A program made the translations under genes and the position numbers. The notes under the pieces were generated by a model. That model saw nothing but the letters and a program-made list of their open reading frames with translations, did not search any database and had not been told where the DNA came from. This document shows positions 1-7,064 of a stretch of DNA of 12,916 nucleotides, piece by piece. Every line of letters begins with the position of its first letter. The stretch's first letter is position 1. Source of the DNA: Planctomycetota bacterium (GTDB lineage Bacteria > Planctomycetota > B15-G4); NCBI GenBank assembly GCA_003644265.1, contig QNBX01000131.1, positions 1-12,916 on the forward strand. The letters run 5' to 3'.

Positions 1-22
1 GCGCTCAACCCAGGAAAAGAAG

Positions 23-98
<76 letters not shown>

Positions 99-112
99 AC
101 ACCAGAACGCAT

Positions 113-141
113 TACCTACCCGTTGCTCGCTCGCAGATCAA
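113..141 (-). promoter_or_regulatory. candidate promoter of tRNA-Lys
   Basis: On the minus strand TTGATC (136-141 on the plus strand) lies 17 nt before TAGGTA (113-118), which ends about 14 nt from the tRNA 5' end. The -35 half matches the sigma-70 consensus at four of six positions. The -10 half is weak; shifting two bases to GGTAAT improves the match but lengthens the spacer to 19. Position and spacing are what make it plausible. Confidence 0.4.
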
Positions 142-182
142 GCGTTGCGCGGTGTCGGGCTCGTTGCGGGCCCGAGCGGGGC

Positions 183-467
183 TCAGCGGGAGAGCGCTTC
201 GGGCTCGCGACCGCGACCTGCCGGGAGCGGCGGCTCAGCGTCGGGCGCCGGGTCGGCCTGGGCCAATCCTGCCCGGGTGGCCCAATCCTGGCGCAGGGCG
301 TCGCTGCCCTCGCCGGCCACGGGCTCGTGGGCCAGGGGTACGCCGGCCAGGGAGACGAGGGCCAGCAGCGCCGCCATCACGGCCAGGAAGACCACCTCGG
401 CCGGCACGATGGGGCCGTCCTTCAGGGGCGGGCTTCCGTCAGCGTCACGCGGAACGAGTTGGGCCAT
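183..467 (-). CDS. small single-TM protein, possibly cytochrome-b-fragment-like
   Basis: The 94-residue product is of unknown function. Residues about 22-43 form one hydrophobic helix (core VVFLAVMAALLALVSLAG), preceded by a short charged segment (DGPIVPAEV) and followed by an acidic, Pro/Ala-rich tail. Third codon positions are almost all G or C, as in the neighbouring genes, which supports real coding. I chose the ATG at 467 because GAGGCGG lies just upstream; an in-frame start at 518 would add 17 Arg/Pro/Ala-rich residues. The order 'P-x-x-P-x-E-V, TM helix, P-L-x-x-E-P-V' recalls the start of the cytochrome b C-terminal (PetD-like) domain, but the later helices of that domain are absent. 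This is a weak resemblance by eye only. It lies between two tRNA genes on the same strand. Confidence 0.6.
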   Translation of the reverse strand: MAQLVPRDADGSPPLKDGPIVPAEVVFLAVMAALLALVSLAGVPLAHEPVAGEGSDALRQDWATRAGLAQADPAPDAEPPLPAGRGREPEALSR

Positions 468-768
468 GGCGGGTGCCGCCTCGCGAGGCCCGCGGCTCCG
501 GCAGCCTGGGCGCGACACGCTGTCACGTCAGGTGCCGGTCGACCCGGGCTCAGCAGCCTCTTCGGCCGGCAGGCGACCCTGGCTTGAATGCGCCCTGGGG
601 CGTCGTGGCCTGGGGGGAGCCGCGGGGACCACGGGCCTGCGCCGCGGCGGTGCTCATGCAGCGTCAGGCGAGCGGCGCGGCGGCGCTGACGCAGCGCCAT
701 TCGACCGGCACGGCGGCGCTCGTGTGGCGGCGGCAGACCGACACGGCGCGCGCTGGAGCCGACGACGT
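468..768. other. intergenic stretch upstream of the small membrane protein
   Basis: About 300 bases separate the start of the small membrane protein from the 3' end of tRNA-His. Several frames are open in both directions because of the high GC content, but none has a family-like product. The right half carries the 33-bp repeat array listed separately. I saw no convincing terminator with a T-tract and no clear promoter. Confidence 0.5.
653..751. repeat. three degenerate 33-bp tandem repeats
   Basis: Three consecutive 33-base units start at 653, 686 and 719. Each starts with CT, has (C/T)(A/G)GCG-like sequence near base 7, and ends in a block close to CGGCACGGCGGCG (the last copy reads CGACACGGCGCGC). 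A partial earlier copy of the 3' block may lie at 640-652. Units one and two are the most alike. Thirty-three bases is eleven codons, and one plus-strand frame reads a repeating AA-x-L-x-QR pattern, but that frame has no supporting start or homology. The array ends 17 bases before the tRNA-His 3' end. Confidence 0.6.
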
Positions 769-846
769 TGGGGTGAGTGAGGGGAATCGAACCCCCGGCC
801 TCTAGAACCACAATCTAGCGCTCTAACCGACTGAGCTACACCCACC
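769..846 (-). tRNA. tRNA-His, anticodon GTG
   Basis: Read on the minus strand, GTGGGTG pairs with CACTCAC as the acceptor stem. The D arm is GCTC/GAGC, the anticodon stem CTAGA/TCTAG encloses TTGTGGT (anticodon GTG), and the T arm is GGGGG-TTCGATT-CCCCT. The extra G at position -1 (base 846) and discriminator C, diagnostic of bacterial tRNA-His, are both present, and CCA is encoded (769-771). It lies downstream of the acyl-CoA gene cluster on the same strand. Confidence 0.97.
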
Positions 847-1002
847 ACCTGTCGTCAGGCGCGGCTCCCAGCGGCTCCGTTTGACTGCGGAGGGCGCGGC
901 GGGAGGGCGCACGGCGAAGCCGGGGAGCCTAGCCGAGCCGCGCGGGAGGGGCAAGCCTCGCCCAGTCCGGGCTGCCCAGGGCGCGAGCAGCCGGCCCCAT
1001 CG

Positions 1003-1021
1003 CCGGGGACAACGTCCCGGG
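1003..1021 (-). terminator. candidate hairpin after the acyl-CoA dehydrogenase gene
   Basis: Bases 1003-1010 pair with 1014-1021 around the loop AAC. Five pairs (GGGAC/GTCCC) are followed by one mismatch and two G-C pairs. It starts 10 bases past the acyl-CoA dehydrogenase stop. No T-tract follows on the minus strand, so it may be a weak terminator or simply chance structure in GC-rich DNA. Confidence 0.3.
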
Positions 1022-1030
1022 TCAGCGCAG

Positions 1031-2194
1031 CTAACCGTCCTGGGCGCGGGGCTCGGGCTTGCCCACCAGCGAGCGGCCGATGATCAGCCGGTGGATGTGG
1101 TTGGTGCCCTCGTAGATGCGCAGGCCCTGGATGTCGCGGTAGTGGCGCTCGACCGTGTGGCCGTCCCCGTAGCCGCGGTTGCCCAGCAGCAGCACGGCCT
1201 GTGTGGCGGCGCGCTGGGCCACCTCGGTGGCAAACAGCTTGGCGGCGGAGGTCAGGCGGGTGGTGTCGTCGGCGCCGGCGTCGGCGGCTCGCGCCGCGCG
1301 CTCCACCAAGGCGGAGGCGGCCTCGGTCGCGGCGAACATCTCCGCCAGCTCGCCCTGCACCAGCTGGAAGTCGCCGATGCGCTTGCCGAACCGCATGCGT
1401 TGCTGCGCGTGGGTGATGGCCTCGTCCAGGCAGGCGCGGGCGATGCCCACGGCGCCGGCGGCCACGCCCAGGCGGCCGTGATCGAGGGCGGACATGGCGA
1501 TGGAGAAGCCCTGCCCGACCTCGCCCAGGCGCTGGCTGTCCGGCAGCTGCAGGCCGTCGAGCAGGATGCGCGCGTGGTCGGAGGCTCGGTGCCCCAGGGG
1601 GGTCACGCCCAGCGGCTCGGTGGAAAAGCCCGGGCTGGGCAGCTCCACCACGAAGCAGGTCAGGCCGCGGCGCCCCGGCTCGGGCCCCGTGCGCGCGAAC
1701 GCGAGGCACAGATCCGCGATGCCGGCATTGGTGATCCAGACCTTGGAGCCGTTCAGGATCCAGCGCTCGCCCGTGCGCTCGGCGCGGGTGGCGATGGCGG
1801 CCACGTCGCTGCCGGCGCCGTCCTCCGTCAGGCCGTAGCAACCGATCAGCTCGCCGCTGGCCAGGCGCGGCAGCCAGCGCCTGCGCTGCTCGTCGCTGCC
1901 GTGATCGAACAGGCACTGGCTCACGAGGCCGGTGTGCACCGCCAGGAAGCCGCGCGTGCTGGAGCAGGCCTGGCCGATCTCCTCGTACACGCCAAGGAAG
2001 GTGGTGTTGTCCCAGCCGCTGCCGCCCAGCTCGGTGGGCAGGGGGCCCGCCAGGAAACCCAGCTGCCCCATGCGCGTGATGATCTCTCGCGGCATGCGCT
2101 CGTCGCGGTCCCAGGCGCCGGCGTGGGGCGCCACCTCGTCCTGCGCAAAGCGGCGCGCGCGCTCGCGCACCTCGGCGGCGAGCTCGGTGCTCAT
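1031..2194 (-). CDS. acyl-CoA dehydrogenase
   Basis: This 387-residue flavoenzyme should introduce a 2,3 double bond into an acyl-CoA, passing electrons to ETF. Family signatures are clear: CYGLTEDGAGSD at 119-130 (the common form is TEPxAGSD, so Asp replaces Pro), WITNAG at 153-158, RMRFGKRIGDFQLVQ in the C-terminal helical domain, and the IYEGTNHIHRLIIGR end motif. Glu362 in that motif is the expected catalytic base, as in short- and medium-chain enzymes. Length and domain order are normal for a soluble tetrameric member. It is the last gene of the cluster, 94 bases after the ferredoxin gene. The chain or ring specificity cannot be read from the sequence; glutaryl-CoA or cyclic acyl-CoA substrates are as possible as linear ones. 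Confidence 0.95.
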   Translation of the reverse strand: MSTELAAEVRERARRFAQDEVAPHAGAWDRDERMPREIITRMGQLGFLAGPLPTELGGSGWDNTTFLGVYEEIGQACSSTRGFLAVHTGLVSQCLFDHGSDEQRRRWLPRLASGELIGCYGLTEDGAGSDVAAIATRAERTGERWILNGSKVWITNAGIADLCLAFARTGPEPGRRGLTCFVVELPSPGFSTEPLGVTPLGHRASDHARILLDGLQLPDSQRLGEVGQGFSIAMSALDHGRLGVAAGAVGIARACLDEAITHAQQRMRFGKRIGDFQLVQGELAEMFAATEAASALVERAARAADAGADDTTRLTSAAKLFATEVAQRAATQAVLLLGNRGYGDGHTVERHYRDIQGLRIYEGTNHIHRLIIGRSLVGKPEPRAQDG

Positions 2195-2288
2195 GAACGC
2201 ACACTCCGCGTGGGTGTCACGGGCCTGCTCGCCCCGGGCGCCTGTTCCGCGAGGGGCGCGCCGGCCACGCGGGGCGGCGAAGCCCTGT

Positions 2289-2636
2289 TCACGGCTGAAC
2301 CCGCGGCGTCGGCCCGAGGCGCGGATGCTGCGGCGCCACCAGTCGCTCGATGATCTCGCCCTGCACCAGCGTGCGCTGCACGATCTCCTCCACGTCGTCG
2401 AGCGTGATGCGTCGATACCAGATGCCGTCGGGGTAGACCACGGCGCTCAGGCCCTCGGCGCAGGCGTCCAGGCAGCCGGCCTTGTTGACGCGCACTTTGC
2501 CCTTGAGGCCGCGCTCGTAGGCCGCGAGCTTGATGGCCTGGGCCACCTCGGCGCCGCCCTTGGAGGCGCAGCAGCCCTTGGGGTTGCCGGCCTCACGCGC
2601 GTTGGTGCAGACGAACAGGTGGCGCTCGAAGCGCAT
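2289..2636 (-). CDS. thioredoxin-like [2Fe-2S] ferredoxin
   Basis: A 115-residue soluble electron carrier. Cys10, Cys22 (or the adjacent Cys23), Cys55 and Cys59 have the spacing of thioredoxin-fold [2Fe-2S] ferredoxins: C-x11-C-x32-C-x3-C, within FVCTN, GCCAS and GCLDAC. The N-terminal HLFVCTN and the VYPDGIWYRRIT strand are typical of the family. The C-terminal 20 residues (Pro-rich) extend past the fold. The ATG is five bases from the stop codon of the preceding crotonase gene, so the two are almost certainly co-transcribed. That places it in the acyl-CoA pathway, perhaps carrying electrons to or from an oxygenase or reductase encoded elsewhere. Its partner is not in this window. Confidence 0.9.
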   Translation of the reverse strand: MRFERHLFVCTNAREAGNPKGCCASKGGAEVAQAIKLAAYERGLKGKVRVNKAGCLDACAEGLSAVVYPDGIWYRRITLDDVEEIVQRTLVQGEIIERLVAPQHPRLGPTPRVQP

Positions 2637-2640
2637 GCGG

Positions 2641-3462
2641 TCAGCCCTCGCCCTGGCCCTGGCCCTGGCCCTGGCCGGAGAAGCGCGGCGGGCGCTTGGC
2701 CACGAACGCCGCGTGGAACTCCTTGTGGTCGGCGCCGCGCAGGTGGATGGCCTGGGCCAAGGCTTCGGTCTCGATGCCGGTGTCCAGGTCGAGGGTCCAC
2801 TCGGTGTTGAGCAGGCGCTTGGTGGTGGCCAGGGCGTTGAGCGGGCCCGCTGCCAGGCGCTCGGCCAGGGCCATGGCGGTGGGCAGGCACTCGCCCGGGG
2901 GCACCACCTGCGTGGCCAGGCCGTAGCGGTCGGCGGTGGCGGCGTCGATGCCGCAGCCCAGCATGAGCAGCTCGGTGGCGCGACCCAGCCCGACGATGCG
3001 CGGCAGCAGCCAGCCGGCGCCCATGTCGGCGCCCGTGAGCCCCACGTTGGTGAACAGGAACGCGATCTTGGCCGAGGCCGAGAACACGCGCAGGTCGGAG
3101 GCCAGGGCGATGACCGCGCCCGCGCCCGCCGCCGTGCCGTTCAGCGCGGCCACGATGGGCTGCGGCGCCTTGCGCATGTTGGCGATCAGCTCGCCGGTCA
3201 TGCGCGTGAACTCCAGCACCTGCTCCTCGTCCTGCTCGAACAGGCGGCCGATGATGTCGTGCACGTCGCCGCCCGAGCAGAAGGCCTTGCCGCGGCCGGT
3301 GATGACCACCGCGTGCACGCTGCGGTCGGTCCTCAGGTACGCGAAGCGATCAGCCAGCTCGCGATACACCTCGAAGGTCAGGGCGTTGAGCCGCTCGGGG
3401 CGATCGAGCGTGATGATGCAGACGCCGTCGTCGCGCAGCTCTTCATGAAAGGTCTGTGCCAT
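2641..3462 (-). CDS. crotonase-family protein, PaaG-like (isomerase or other non-hydratase)
   Basis: The 273-residue protein has the crotonase fold: FCSGGD at 61-66 and NGTAAGAGAVIALASD at 108-123 form the oxyanion hole and CoA site. The two glutamates used by enoyl-CoA hydratases are missing: Val117 or its neighbour sits where 'GGGxEL' would carry Glu, and LFTNVGL replaces 'PEVxLG'. An Asp occurs in GLTGADMG (141-148) close to where PaaG-type isomerases carry their catalytic Asp, and the flanking WLLPRIVG also resembles PaaG. Double-bond isomerisation, or another enolate-stabilised reaction on a ring-derived CoA ester, is therefore more likely than hydration. The tail is a Gly-Gln repeat. 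It lies 85 bases after the short-chain dehydrogenase and directly before the ferredoxin gene. Similar crotonases sit, from memory, in aminobenzoyl/salicylyl-CoA clusters. Confidence 0.88.
   Translation of the reverse strand: MAQTFHEELRDDGVCIITLDRPERLNALTFEVYRELADRFAYLRTDRSVHAVVITGRGKAFCSGGDVHDIIGRLFEQDEEQVLEFTRMTGELIANMRKAPQPIVAALNGTAAGAGAVIALASDLRVFSASAKIAFLFTNVGLTGADMGAGWLLPRIVGLGRATELLMLGCGIDAATADRYGLATQVVPPGECLPTAMALAERLAAGPLNALATTKRLLNTEWTLDLDTGIETEALAQAIHLRGADHKEFHAAFVAKRPPRFSGQGQGQGQGEG
2651..2674. repeat. hexanucleotide microsatellite, four CCCTGG units
   Basis: Four perfect tandem copies of CCCTGG lie at the 3' end of the crotonase gene. On the coding strand they read as Gly-Gln repeats (C-terminus FSGQGQGQGQGEG). 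Because the unit is six bases, copy-number change would alter tail length without shifting frame. Confidence 0.9.
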
Positions 3463-3547
3463 GGGCGCGATGGTAGCCGGAACGGGTGGCGGACTGCAGG
3501 GGCTGGCGTCGGGGCGGGAGCCGGCCTGCCTCGAGCGCGAGCAGCGA

Positions 3548-4321
3548 TCAGTCGTCGGCGGGCAGGCGCAGGGCGGCGCCGTGGGTGCTCGCCGGCAGCT
3601 CCAGCACGAGGCTCAGCACGCACGCGGCGACCTCCTCGGGGCTGAGCAGCCGGCCGCCCGGGTTCATGGCCGCCAGCCGTGCGCGGGCCGCCTGCTCGTC
3701 CAGCCCGCTGCTGGCGGCGATGCGCCGGGCCGAGTTGGCCACGATGTCCGTGTCGACGAAGCCGGGACAGACGGCGTTGATGGAGAGCTCGGCCTCGCGC
3801 CAGCGCTGGCTGGCCTCGGCCGACAGCGCGCGCGTGAGCCCCAGCAGCGCGTGCTTGGCGGCCACGTAGACGGAGGTGTAGGCGTAGCCCTCGAGCGCGG
3901 CGCTGGAGGCCACGTTGACCACGCGACCGAAGCCGCGCGCGGCCATGGCGGGCAGGGCCGCGCGGCACAGGGCAAACGGCGCGAAGGCGTCCAGGCCCAG
4001 GGTCAGGTCCCAGAGCTCGTCGTCGCTGCGCTCGAGCGGCGCGCTGGGCGCGATGCCCGCGTTGTTGATCAGCACGTCGGCGGCGGCGGCCACCTGGGCC
4101 AGCTGCTGCAGCTGCTCGCGGTCCGTGAGGTCGCAGACCTCCACCGCCACGGAGGGCGAGCCGGCCGCCTCGCAGGCCGCCGCAGCGCAGGCCAGCTGAT
4201 CGGCGCTGCGGGCGCTCAGCGTCAAGGCCGCCCCCTGCCGCGCCAGGGCCGTGGCGATGGCCAGCCCGATGCCACGCCCGGCGCCGGTCACCAGCGCGTG
4301 CCGATCCGTCAACGCGCCCAC
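3548..4321 (-). CDS. short-chain dehydrogenase/reductase (SDR)
   Basis: A classical SDR of 257 residues, the usual family length. The nucleotide-binding TGAGRGIG is at 12-19, NNAG at 86-89, the catalytic Ser near 139, and Tyr152/Lys156 in YVAAK. NAVCPGFVDTD follows at 182-192. I take the GTG at 4321 as the start. It places TGxxxGIG at the normal distance from the N-terminus, has GGGAG seven bases upstream, and lies four bases after the stop of the 3-hydroxyacyl-CoA dehydrogenase gene; the open frame runs further upstream into that gene only by overlap. It presumably interconverts a hydroxyl and a keto group on a pathway intermediate. Arg38 after the second strand (LSARS) suggests NADP(H), but this is a weak indicator. 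Confidence 0.92.
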   Translation of the reverse strand: MGALTDRHALVTGAGRGIGLAIATALARQGAALTLSARSADQLACAAAACEAAGSPSVAVEVCDLTDREQLQQLAQVAAAADVLINNAGIAPSAPLERSDDELWDLTLGLDAFAPFALCRAALPAMAARGFGRVVNVASSAALEGYAYTSVYVAAKHALLGLTRALSAEASQRWREAELSINAVCPGFVDTDIVANSARRIAASSGLDEQAARARLAAMNPGGRLLSPEEVAACVLSLVLELPASTHGAALRLPADD

Positions 4322-4325
4322 GTCG

Positions 4326-5192
4326 TCAGCTCCCGTAATCGTAGAAGCCCTTGCCGCTCTTCTTGCCGATATCTCCCGCGGCCACCATGTCGCGCAGGAT
4401 CTGCGGCGGCGCAAAGGCCTCGCTGCCCAGTTCGGTGTGCAGGTGCTCGGCGATGGCCAGGCGCACGTCCAGGCCCACCAGGTCGGTGAGCTTGAGCGGT
4501 CCCATGGGGTGGCGGTAGCCCAGCTCCATGGCCTTGTCGATGTCGGCGGCGCTGGCCACGCCCTCCTGCAGCATGCGCATGGCCTCTAGCCCCAGCAGCA
4601 CGCCCAGGCGGCTGGTGGCGAAGCCGGGCGAGTCCTTGACGATGATGGGGTCCTTGCCGAGCGCCAGCGCGAACTGGCGCGCGGCGTCGACGCAGTCCTG
4701 GCTGGTGGCCTCGCCGCGCACGATCTCCACCAGCTTCATGGCCGGCACGGGGTTGAAGAAGTGCAGGCCGATGATGCGCTCGGCGGCCGGGTTGCCCGCG
4801 CTGATGGCGCCGATGGGCAGCGAGCTCGTGTTGGTGCCCAGCAGGCAGTGCGACGGCGCCGACTCGGCCAGGGTGCTCAGCAGGCGCTGCTTGAGGCCGA
4901 GGTCCTCGGGCACGGCCTCGACCACCACGTCGGCGCCGGACGCGGCCTGCGCCGCGTCGGCCGAGGGCGTGATGGCGGCCAGGGTGGCGGCGCGCTGTTG
5001 CTCGGTCACGCGGCCCTTGGTCACGGCCCGCTCCAGCGAGCCGGCGATGCTGGTCAGCGCGCGCTCGGCGGCCTCCTGGTCTGCGTCCACCAGGACCACG
5101 GCGCGGCCGGTGGACGCGGCCACCTGGGCGATGCCGCGGCCCATGGTGCCTGCACCAATGACGGTCACGCGCTGGGAAACAAACTCGGTCAT
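4326..5192 (-). CDS. 3-hydroxyacyl-CoA dehydrogenase (3-hydroxybutyryl-CoA dehydrogenase type)
   Basis: The 288-residue enzyme should oxidise a 3-hydroxyacyl-CoA to the 3-keto ester with NAD+. The Rossmann GAGTMG is at 13-18 and the dinucleotide-binding Asp at the end of strand two (VLVDAD). HFFNPVP carries catalytic His144, with Glu156 in LVEIV as its partner. GLDVRLAIAEHLH and GKKSGKGFYDYG are the C-terminal family signatures. The Asn usually found after 'PGF' is Ser here (FATSR), a substitution I recall in many single-domain members. The ATG overlaps the stop of the upstream dehydrogenase as ATGA (5189-5192), indicating translational coupling. It is analogous in role to PaaH or Hbd. Several hundred bases of open frame upstream are shadow of the neighbour. 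Confidence 0.95.
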   Translation of the reverse strand: MTEFVSQRVTVIGAGTMGRGIAQVAASTGRAVVLVDADQEAAERALTSIAGSLERAVTKGRVTEQQRAATLAAITPSADAAQAASGADVVVEAVPEDLGLKQRLLSTLAESAPSHCLLGTNTSSLPIGAISAGNPAAERIIGLHFFNPVPAMKLVEIVRGEATSQDCVDAARQFALALGKDPIIVKDSPGFATSRLGVLLGLEAMRMLQEGVASAADIDKAMELGYRHPMGPLKLTDLVGLDVRLAIAEHLHTELGSEAFAPPQILRDMVAAGDIGKKSGKGFYDYGS

Positions 5193-6229
5193 GAGGGCTC
5201 TCCGATGGTGAGGACGATCTTGCCGAACTGCTCGCGATTGAGCATGGCTGCGTGAGCGACCGCCACCTGATCGAGGGGCAGCACGCGGTCGATGACGGGG
5301 GCCAGCAGGCCGCGGCCCACCAGCTTGACGATGCGATGCAGCTCGCCCCGGCTGCCCATGGTGGAGCCCAGGATGGCGATGTTCTTGAAGAACAGGTGGC
5401 GCAGGTCGGCCTCCAGCCGCGGCCCGCTGGTGGCGCCGCAGGTCACCAGCCGCCCACCCTTGGCCAGGCAGCGCAGGGAGCCGGGCATGGTGGCCTCGCC
5501 CACGTGCTCGATCACGATGTCGACGCCGCGGCGCCCGCTGATGGCCTTGACCTGCCTGGGCCAGTCGGGGTCGGCGTAGCAGACCGTGTGATGGGCGCCC
5601 AGCGCGCGGGCCTTCTCGAGCTTGGCTTCGCTGCCCGCCGTGGCGATCACGCGCGCGCCGTGCAGCGCCGCGATCTGCAGCGCCGCTGTGCCCACGCCGC
5701 TGCCCGCTGCGTGCACCAACACGTCGTCGCCCGCGCGCAGGCGGCACTTGCTCATGAGCATGTGCCAGGCGGTGAGGAAGGTCAGCGGGAAGGCCGCCGC
5801 CTGCACGAAGGGCAGCCCCTCGGGCATGGCGATCACGTTGCGGCCGTGCACCACGGCCTGCTCGGCGCAGCCGCCGTCGCAGGTCTCGCCGAAGATGCCG
5901 TACTCGGCGCACAGGTTGTCGTCGCCGGCGGCGCAGTGGGCGCAGCGCCCGCAGGACACACCCGGCGCCACCAAGACACGCTGGCCGACCTCGACACCGC
6001 GCACGCACGAGCCCACCTCGGCCACCACGCCGCTGAAGTCGCAGCCGGGGATCAGCGGCAGCGGGAACGTGTGCCCCGGCACGCCGCGGCGCACCCAGGT
6101 GTCCAGGTGGTTGAGGCCCACGGCCTTCACGTCCAGCAGCACCTCATCGGGCGCGGGGCGAGGCGCGGGACGCTGCTCCATGCGCAGCACCTCCGGGCCT
6201 CCGTGCTCGGCGATGACCACGGCCTTCAT
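5189..6229 (-). CDS. zinc-type medium-chain dehydrogenase/reductase
   Basis: The 346-residue protein has the MDR layout: a GroES-like N-terminal domain, then a Rossmann domain with AAGSGVGTAALQIA at 174-187. The structural zinc lobe is intact: Cys93, Cys96, Cys99 and Cys107. The catalytic zinc site of true alcohol dehydrogenases looks lost: GLNHLD (38-43) has Asn where the Cys ligand would be, and PGCDFSG (61-67) replaces GHE. This combination is typical of quinone-oxidoreductase or enoyl-reductase-like members that reduce C=C bonds or carbonyls with NADPH. Reduction of an enoyl or enone CoA intermediate would suit the neighbours, but the substrate is not determined. It starts 52 bases after the first crotonase gene and its stop overlaps the next start. 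Confidence 0.9.
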   Translation of the reverse strand: MKAVVIAEHGGPEVLRMEQRPAPRPAPDEVLLDVKAVGLNHLDTWVRRGVPGHTFPLPLIPGCDFSGVVAEVGSCVRGVEVGQRVLVAPGVSCGRCAHCAAGDDNLCAEYGIFGETCDGGCAEQAVVHGRNVIAMPEGLPFVQAAAFPLTFLTAWHMLMSKCRLRAGDDVLVHAAGSGVGTAALQIAALHGARVIATAGSEAKLEKARALGAHHTVCYADPDWPRQVKAISGRRGVDIVIEHVGEATMPGSLRCLAKGGRLVTCGATSGPRLEADLRHLFFKNIAILGSTMGSRGELHRIVKLVGRGLLAPVIDRVLPLDQVAVAHAAMLNREQFGKIVLTIGEPS

Positions 6230-6281
6230 GGGGCGAGGATCCCGATGACGGGGGCTCGGATGTGGGAGCGGGGCGCGGCGC

Positions 6282-7064
6282 TCACCGTCCGGTGAACTCG
6301 GGCGGGCGCTTCTCGTTGAAGGCGGCCAGTCCTTCGGCAGCGTCCTCGCCGGTGAACAGGCGCTGTTGCAGCTCGCGCTCGAGGGCCAGGTGTTCGGGCA
6401 GGCCCATGTCGAGCCCGCTCACCACCGAGCGCTTCATGAGGCCCACGGCCCCGGCGGCCTTGTGCGGCGGGCAGTAGCCCTTGGCCTTGTCGAGCACCGC
6501 GGTCAAGAAGTCGTCGGCGGGCAGGATCTCGTTCACCAGGCCCAGCTCGCGCGCCGCTTCGAACGACATGTTGGTGCCGTCGGCCATGAGCTCGATGGCC
6601 TTGGTGCGCCCGAGCATGCGCGCCAGCCGCGCCGTACCGCCGGTGCCGGGCAGCACGCCCAGGGCCACCTCGGGCAGACCCAGTTTGCCGCCGTCAGCCT
6701 TTGCCCAGCGCAGGTCGGCCGCCAGCGCCAGCTCGAGCCCGCCGCCCACGGTGTGCCCGTTGAGCGCGGCCACCACCAGCTTGGGCGTGTGCTCCAGCCG
6801 CAGCAGGGTCTCGTTGGCGTGCAGGCAGAAGTGGTACTTCCACTCGGGGTCGGCGCCCTGAAGCATGGCGATGTCGGCCCCCGCGCAGAAGAAGCGCTCG
6901 CCCGCGCCGGTGAGCACGATCACGTGCACGCTGCTGTCGAAGCGCGCGCCCAGGATGGCCTCGTCCAGCTCGCGGTGCAGCTCGTGGCTGTACGCGTTGG
7001 CGGGCGGGTTGTTCAGCGTGAACAGGGCCACGCCGTCGTGGCGCGAGACATCGACCAGGCTCAA
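6282..7064 (-). CDS. enoyl-CoA hydratase (canonical crotonase)
   Basis: First gene of the cluster, 260 residues. NGHTVGGGLELALAAD (102-117) supplies Glu111 and GLPEVALGVLPGTGGTARL supplies Glu132; these are the two acid/base glutamates of hydratases. The oxyanion hole is at FCAGAD (59-64) and around Gly108. It should add water across a trans-2-enoyl-CoA and is functionally like PaaF or Ech. The start codon is TTG at 7064, with GGGAG seven bases upstream; it gives the normal N-terminus (MSLVDVSRHDGVALFTLN) and no ATG or GTG is better placed. Contrast the later crotonase in the same cluster, which lacks both glutamates. The division of labour suggests one hydratase and one isomerase. Confidence 0.94.
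   Translation of the reverse strand: MSLVDVSRHDGVALFTLNNPPANAYSHELHRELDEAILGARFDSSVHVIVLTGAGERFFCAGADIAMLQGADPEWKYHFCLHANETLLRLEHTPKLVVAALNGHTVGGGLELALAADLRWAKADGGKLGLPEVALGVLPGTGGTARLARMLGRTKAIELMADGTNMSFEAARELGLVNEILPADDFLTAVLDKAKGYCPPHKAAGAVGLMKRSVVSGLDMGLPEHLALERELQQRLFTGEDAAEGLAAFNEKRPPEFTGR

Noticed and set aside
654..848. Minus-strand 64-residue reading frame containing VAQSVRALDC and GFDSPH
   Set aside because: This is a translation of the tRNA-His gene, a well-known spurious peptide pattern.
881..2353. Long plus-strand frame opposite the acyl-CoA dehydrogenase and ferredoxin genes
   Set aside because: It is an Ala/Gly/Arg/His-rich antisense shadow without domains; the minus-strand proteins have clear family motifs.
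4326..6008. A 560-residue minus-strand frame suggesting a fusion
   Set aside because: The N-terminal half is an out-of-frame shadow of the MDR gene. The hydroxyacyl-CoA dehydrogenase starts at 5192 with an ATGA overlap.
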